Source: Chloroflexota bacterium
GTDB taxonomy: Bacteria; Chloroflexota; Anaerolineae; UBA4142
Assembly (NCBI GenBank): GCA_016199405.1
Contig: JACQGS010000046.1
Location: forward strand, 1 to 8,353
Direction of reading: 5' to 3'
Length of the DNA: 8,353 bases
Below the pieces are notes generated by a model that worked only from the letters and a program-made list of their open reading frames with translations, had not been told where the DNA came from and ran no database searches. Numbering within the stretch: position 1 is the first letter of the stretch; every line of letters begins with the position of its first letter. Of the stretch, positions 6,230 through 8,353 are shown piece by piece. A program made the position numbers and the translations under genes.

Positions 6230-8353
6230 TTAACGGCTGGCAATCGTGGCAGTCATCCGATCCAATTCGGCTTGGGCGTGCTGGCGTTCCGCTTCTGCAC
6301 CCAGCCGCGCAAACGTCGCATACGCGGTCTCGAGCGTCGCGCGCGCCTCGGCAATCTGACCGCGATCGCGCTGAAGGAGCGCAAGTTGGACTTGCGTTTT
6401 GGCGAGTTCAAAGGGGTTTTTGAGGTCGGTGAAGATCAGCAGACCCGACTGAATTAACTTTTCAGCGGTTTCCAGTTCGCCTTGGGATTGGGCAACTTTT
6501 GCCAATGTCCTCAACACCTCGCCTTCGATCAGGCGCGTACCGATTTGCGCGGCAATACCCTGGGACTCGGCTGCATTTTTGCGCGCCTCGGCCACTTCAT
6601 TTCTGCCGAAGTTGCATTCGGATAAAAGCCATAATGCTTCCGCCAAATGTTCCTTAGAACCCGTCTCTCGCGCGACGACCAGACACCGAGCCAAATAATC
6701 TTTGGCCAGGTCAAAGGCACTTTCCAACACCGCGACATGCGCTAGATTATTCAAAGCCAAGCATAGGAGATTCCCATTCTTGATTTTTTCAGCAATTTCA
6801 AGCGCGCGGCGCAGATGCTCCCCGGCGCGAGCGAAATCACCCTTTTCTCGGTACGGCAAAGCAATATTGTTGTTCAATTGCGAAATGCCACCGATATCGC
6901 CAATCTTCTCTCGTAATTTGAGCGAGCGCTCAAAATAGGTCAGTGCCTGATTCCAATCGCACTGGCGGAGAGCGATAATGCCTAGATTATTGTAAGATTG
7001 GGAGACGCCGTAGGAATCGCCGATCATCTCGCGCAAACGCAAGCCCTTTTCCGCATAAGCCACGCACCGCGACCAATCTCCTTTTTGAATAAAGACTGTG
7101 ACCAGCCCATTATAAGCGGAAGCCATTTCATTGAATTGATCCGTGCTTTCGACCACTTGCAGACTGCGCATGCGCCATTGATACGCTTCTTCAAACTGCG
7201 CACGGCGATAATGCACCCAGCCGATGTCGTTGTATACGCGCACGCGTTCGACCGACTTAACCGAGTCTGAGTCACGATCTAGTTCGCGCAGAGCGCTTTC
7301 CAGCCAATGCATCGCCTCAGCATAATCGCCGCGCCGTTCATACACGCGCCCCACCCGCCGCATAATCTCCGGACTGGATTTGACCGAATGGGGCACTGCG
7401 GACGTCCGAATCAATTCTAGTGCAACTAGGTAGGAATTGAGCGCGCCTTCATAATCCCCTGCGAACCCCTGAGCATTGCCCAAGCCGGAATAGACTCCAA
7501 TTCTTTGTTCTACCGAGGCATCGGTCTTCGTCAAGAAATCAGCCGCCAGTCGGAAATATCGAAGCGCATCGTCGTTAGCATAGCGACCTGCCGCGCGTTG
7601 ACCGGCATGAATCAAATAGGGCAATGCCCGCGTAACGTCTTTGCTTTCCGCATAATGAAATGCCAACTTTTCGCTCTGCTCTTCGAGTCGGTCTTTGTAG
7701 ATTAATTCAATTCCTTCGGCGATCTTGTAATGCAGACGTTCGCGGCGCCGCACCAGCAAGCTGTTGTAAACGGTATCCTGAATCAAGACATGATGAAAGC
7801 GATATTCAAGTTCCGCTGCTTCGAGAATGCGATTGACAATTTCACGATCTTCCAATTCGGAGACATCCTCTGGCAATGAGCGCATTCCATCCACAACGAC
7901 GGTCAACAACTTGAAGGGAAATTCACGCCCAATCACCGCTGCCGATTGCACCGCTTGACGCGCCGTTTCGCCTAAATGATCCACGCGCGTCATGATGAGT
8001 CCCTGCAACGTGCGCGGGACTTCGAGATTCGCAATATCGGCGTCGGGCGTCATTCGCCAATGACCCTCGACGCGCTGGATAACTCCGCGGTCAATCAGCA
8101 CTCGAATGATTTCTTCGAGATAAAATGGATTCCCTTCGGCGCGCTGCGGAATCATTTGTTTGAGATTTTCGGGCAAGTCCGCAATCGAAAGCAAAAGATC
8201 AATCAGCGCGACACTGTCGGCTTGCGTGAGGGGAGCGAGGGGGAGGTAGACGAATCGCGCAGCGTACAGATCGTCGCCGATTTGGCGCAGGGTCGGCGCC
8301 GCCGCGCCTTCGGCGGGACGCGAGTTGCAATACAAAACAATCGGAAATTGTTC
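6230..8353 (-). CDS. AAA/STAND-type NTPase with C-terminal TPR array, N-terminus outside the window
   Basis: The frame is open to the window edge (first visible residues EQFPIVLYCNSRP), so the TTG at 8335 is an internal Leu. The visible 707 residues are the C-terminal part of a large signalling ATPase. First comes the end of the NTPase core, with a sensor-like strand (IVLYCNSRP, usually LLLTYRPE) and the lid with EGNPFYLEE at visible residues 73-81. A winged-helix-like stretch follows at about 105-205. From about 230 to the end there are some 10-12 TPRs of the TPR_12 kind, such as NNLGIIALRQCDWNQALTYF and NNNIALPYREKGDFARAGEH. Walker A and B must lie upstream. This layout is typical of adenylate/guanylate cyclase-AAA-TPR proteins, but also of kinase- or DNA-binding-domain versions, so the N-terminal output domain cannot be named. 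The gene ends 9 bases before the patatin gene and looks co-transcribed with it. Its CGCG density is well below that of the exported TPR gene. Confidence 0.88.
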   Translation of the reverse strand, partial: EQFPIVLYCNSRPAEGAAAPTLRQIGDDLYAARFVYLPLAPLTQADSVALIDLLLSIADLPENLKQMIPQRAEGNPFYLEEIIRVLIDRGVIQRVEGHWRMTPDADIANLEVPRTLQGLIMTRVDHLGETARQAVQSAAVIGREFPFKLLTVVVDGMRSLPEDVSELEDREIVNRILEAAELEYRFHHVLIQDTVYNSLLVRRRERLHYKIAEGIELIYKDRLEEQSEKLAFHYAESKDVTRALPYLIHAGQRAAGRYANDDALRYFRLAADFLTKTDASVEQRIGVYSGLGNAQGFAGDYEGALNSYLVALELIRTSAVPHSVKSSPEIMRRVGRVYERRGDYAEAMHWLESALRELDRDSDSVKSVERVRVYNDIGWVHYRRAQFEEAYQWRMRSLQVVESTDQFNEMASAYNGLVTVFIQKGDWSRCVAYAEKGLRLREMIGDSYGVSQSYNNLGIIALRQCDWNQALTYFERSLKLREKIGDIGGISQLNNNIALPYREKGDFARAGEHLRRALEIAEKIKNGNLLCLALNNLAHVAVLESAFDLAKDYLARCLVVARETGSKEHLAEALWLLSECNFGRNEVAEARKNAAESQGIAAQIGTRLIEGEVLRTLAKVAQSQGELETAEKLIQSGLLIFTDLKNPFELAKTQVQLALLQRDRGQIAEARATLETAYATFARLGAEAERQHAQAELDRMTATIASR

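Noticed and set aside
8333..8335. TTG as the start of the AAA/TPR protein
   Set aside because: The frame continues to the window edge and the upstream codons (EQFPIV) complete the family strand before CNSRP; Walker motifs are still missing, so the gene begins outside.
4532..8353. A firm call of a CBASS or Pycsar defence operon
   Set aside because: No cyclase domain is visible, there are no neighbouring defence genes in the window, and cNMP-patatin proteins also serve in lipid housekeeping; kept only as a hypothesis.

Overview
The window holds five protein-coding genes with almost no space between them and no gene-free stretch over 300 bases. I saw no tRNA, rRNA, CRISPR array or insertion sequence. 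The DNA is GC-rich and unusually full of CGCG, with Ala and Arg often coded by GCG and CGC. The gene set (RlmI-type rRNA methyltransferase, NarL-type GAF histidine kinase with a DLHDGPAQ box, cNMP-binding patatin, AAA/TPR protein of the cyclase-associated kind) fits an environmental bacterium, possibly of the Chloroflexota (Anaerolineae-like). That assignment is inference from gene style only, with no marker gene to prove it.

Layout. On the + strand, 1-1185 is a 23S rRNA methyltransferase of the RlmI family, cut at its 5' end by the window edge. It carries a small palindromic repeat in frame (621-660) between its N-terminal region and the SAM-binding motif. On the - strand, reading from right to left, four genes lie head to tail: an AAA/TPR protein (8353-6230, 5' end outside the window), a cNMP-binding NTE-type patatin phospholipase (6220-4532), a soluble GAF histidine kinase (4516-3269), and an exported TPR protein with one C-terminal membrane anchor (3221-1203, or from 3272). 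Gaps are 9 and 15 bases, then a 4-base ATGA overlap or a 47-base gap depending on the start chosen. This looks like one transcription unit whose promoter lies beyond position 8353. It meets the methyltransferase gene tail to tail with only 17 bases between stop codons.

How the genes may work together. All four - strand genes look like sensing, scaffold or signal-response parts: a STAND-like NTPase with a TPR array, a lipid hydrolase under a domain that keeps the key residues for binding cyclic nucleotides, a cytosolic two-component kinase with a possible small-molecule GAF domain, and a membrane-anchored TPR protein facing outside. Proteins with the AAA/TPR architecture often start with a class III nucleotide cyclase domain. 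If this one does, the operon would encode both the maker of a cyclic nucleotide and a phospholipase able to respond to it, an arrangement reminiscent of CBASS or Pycsar signalling. The deciding N-terminus is outside the window, so this remains a hypothesis.
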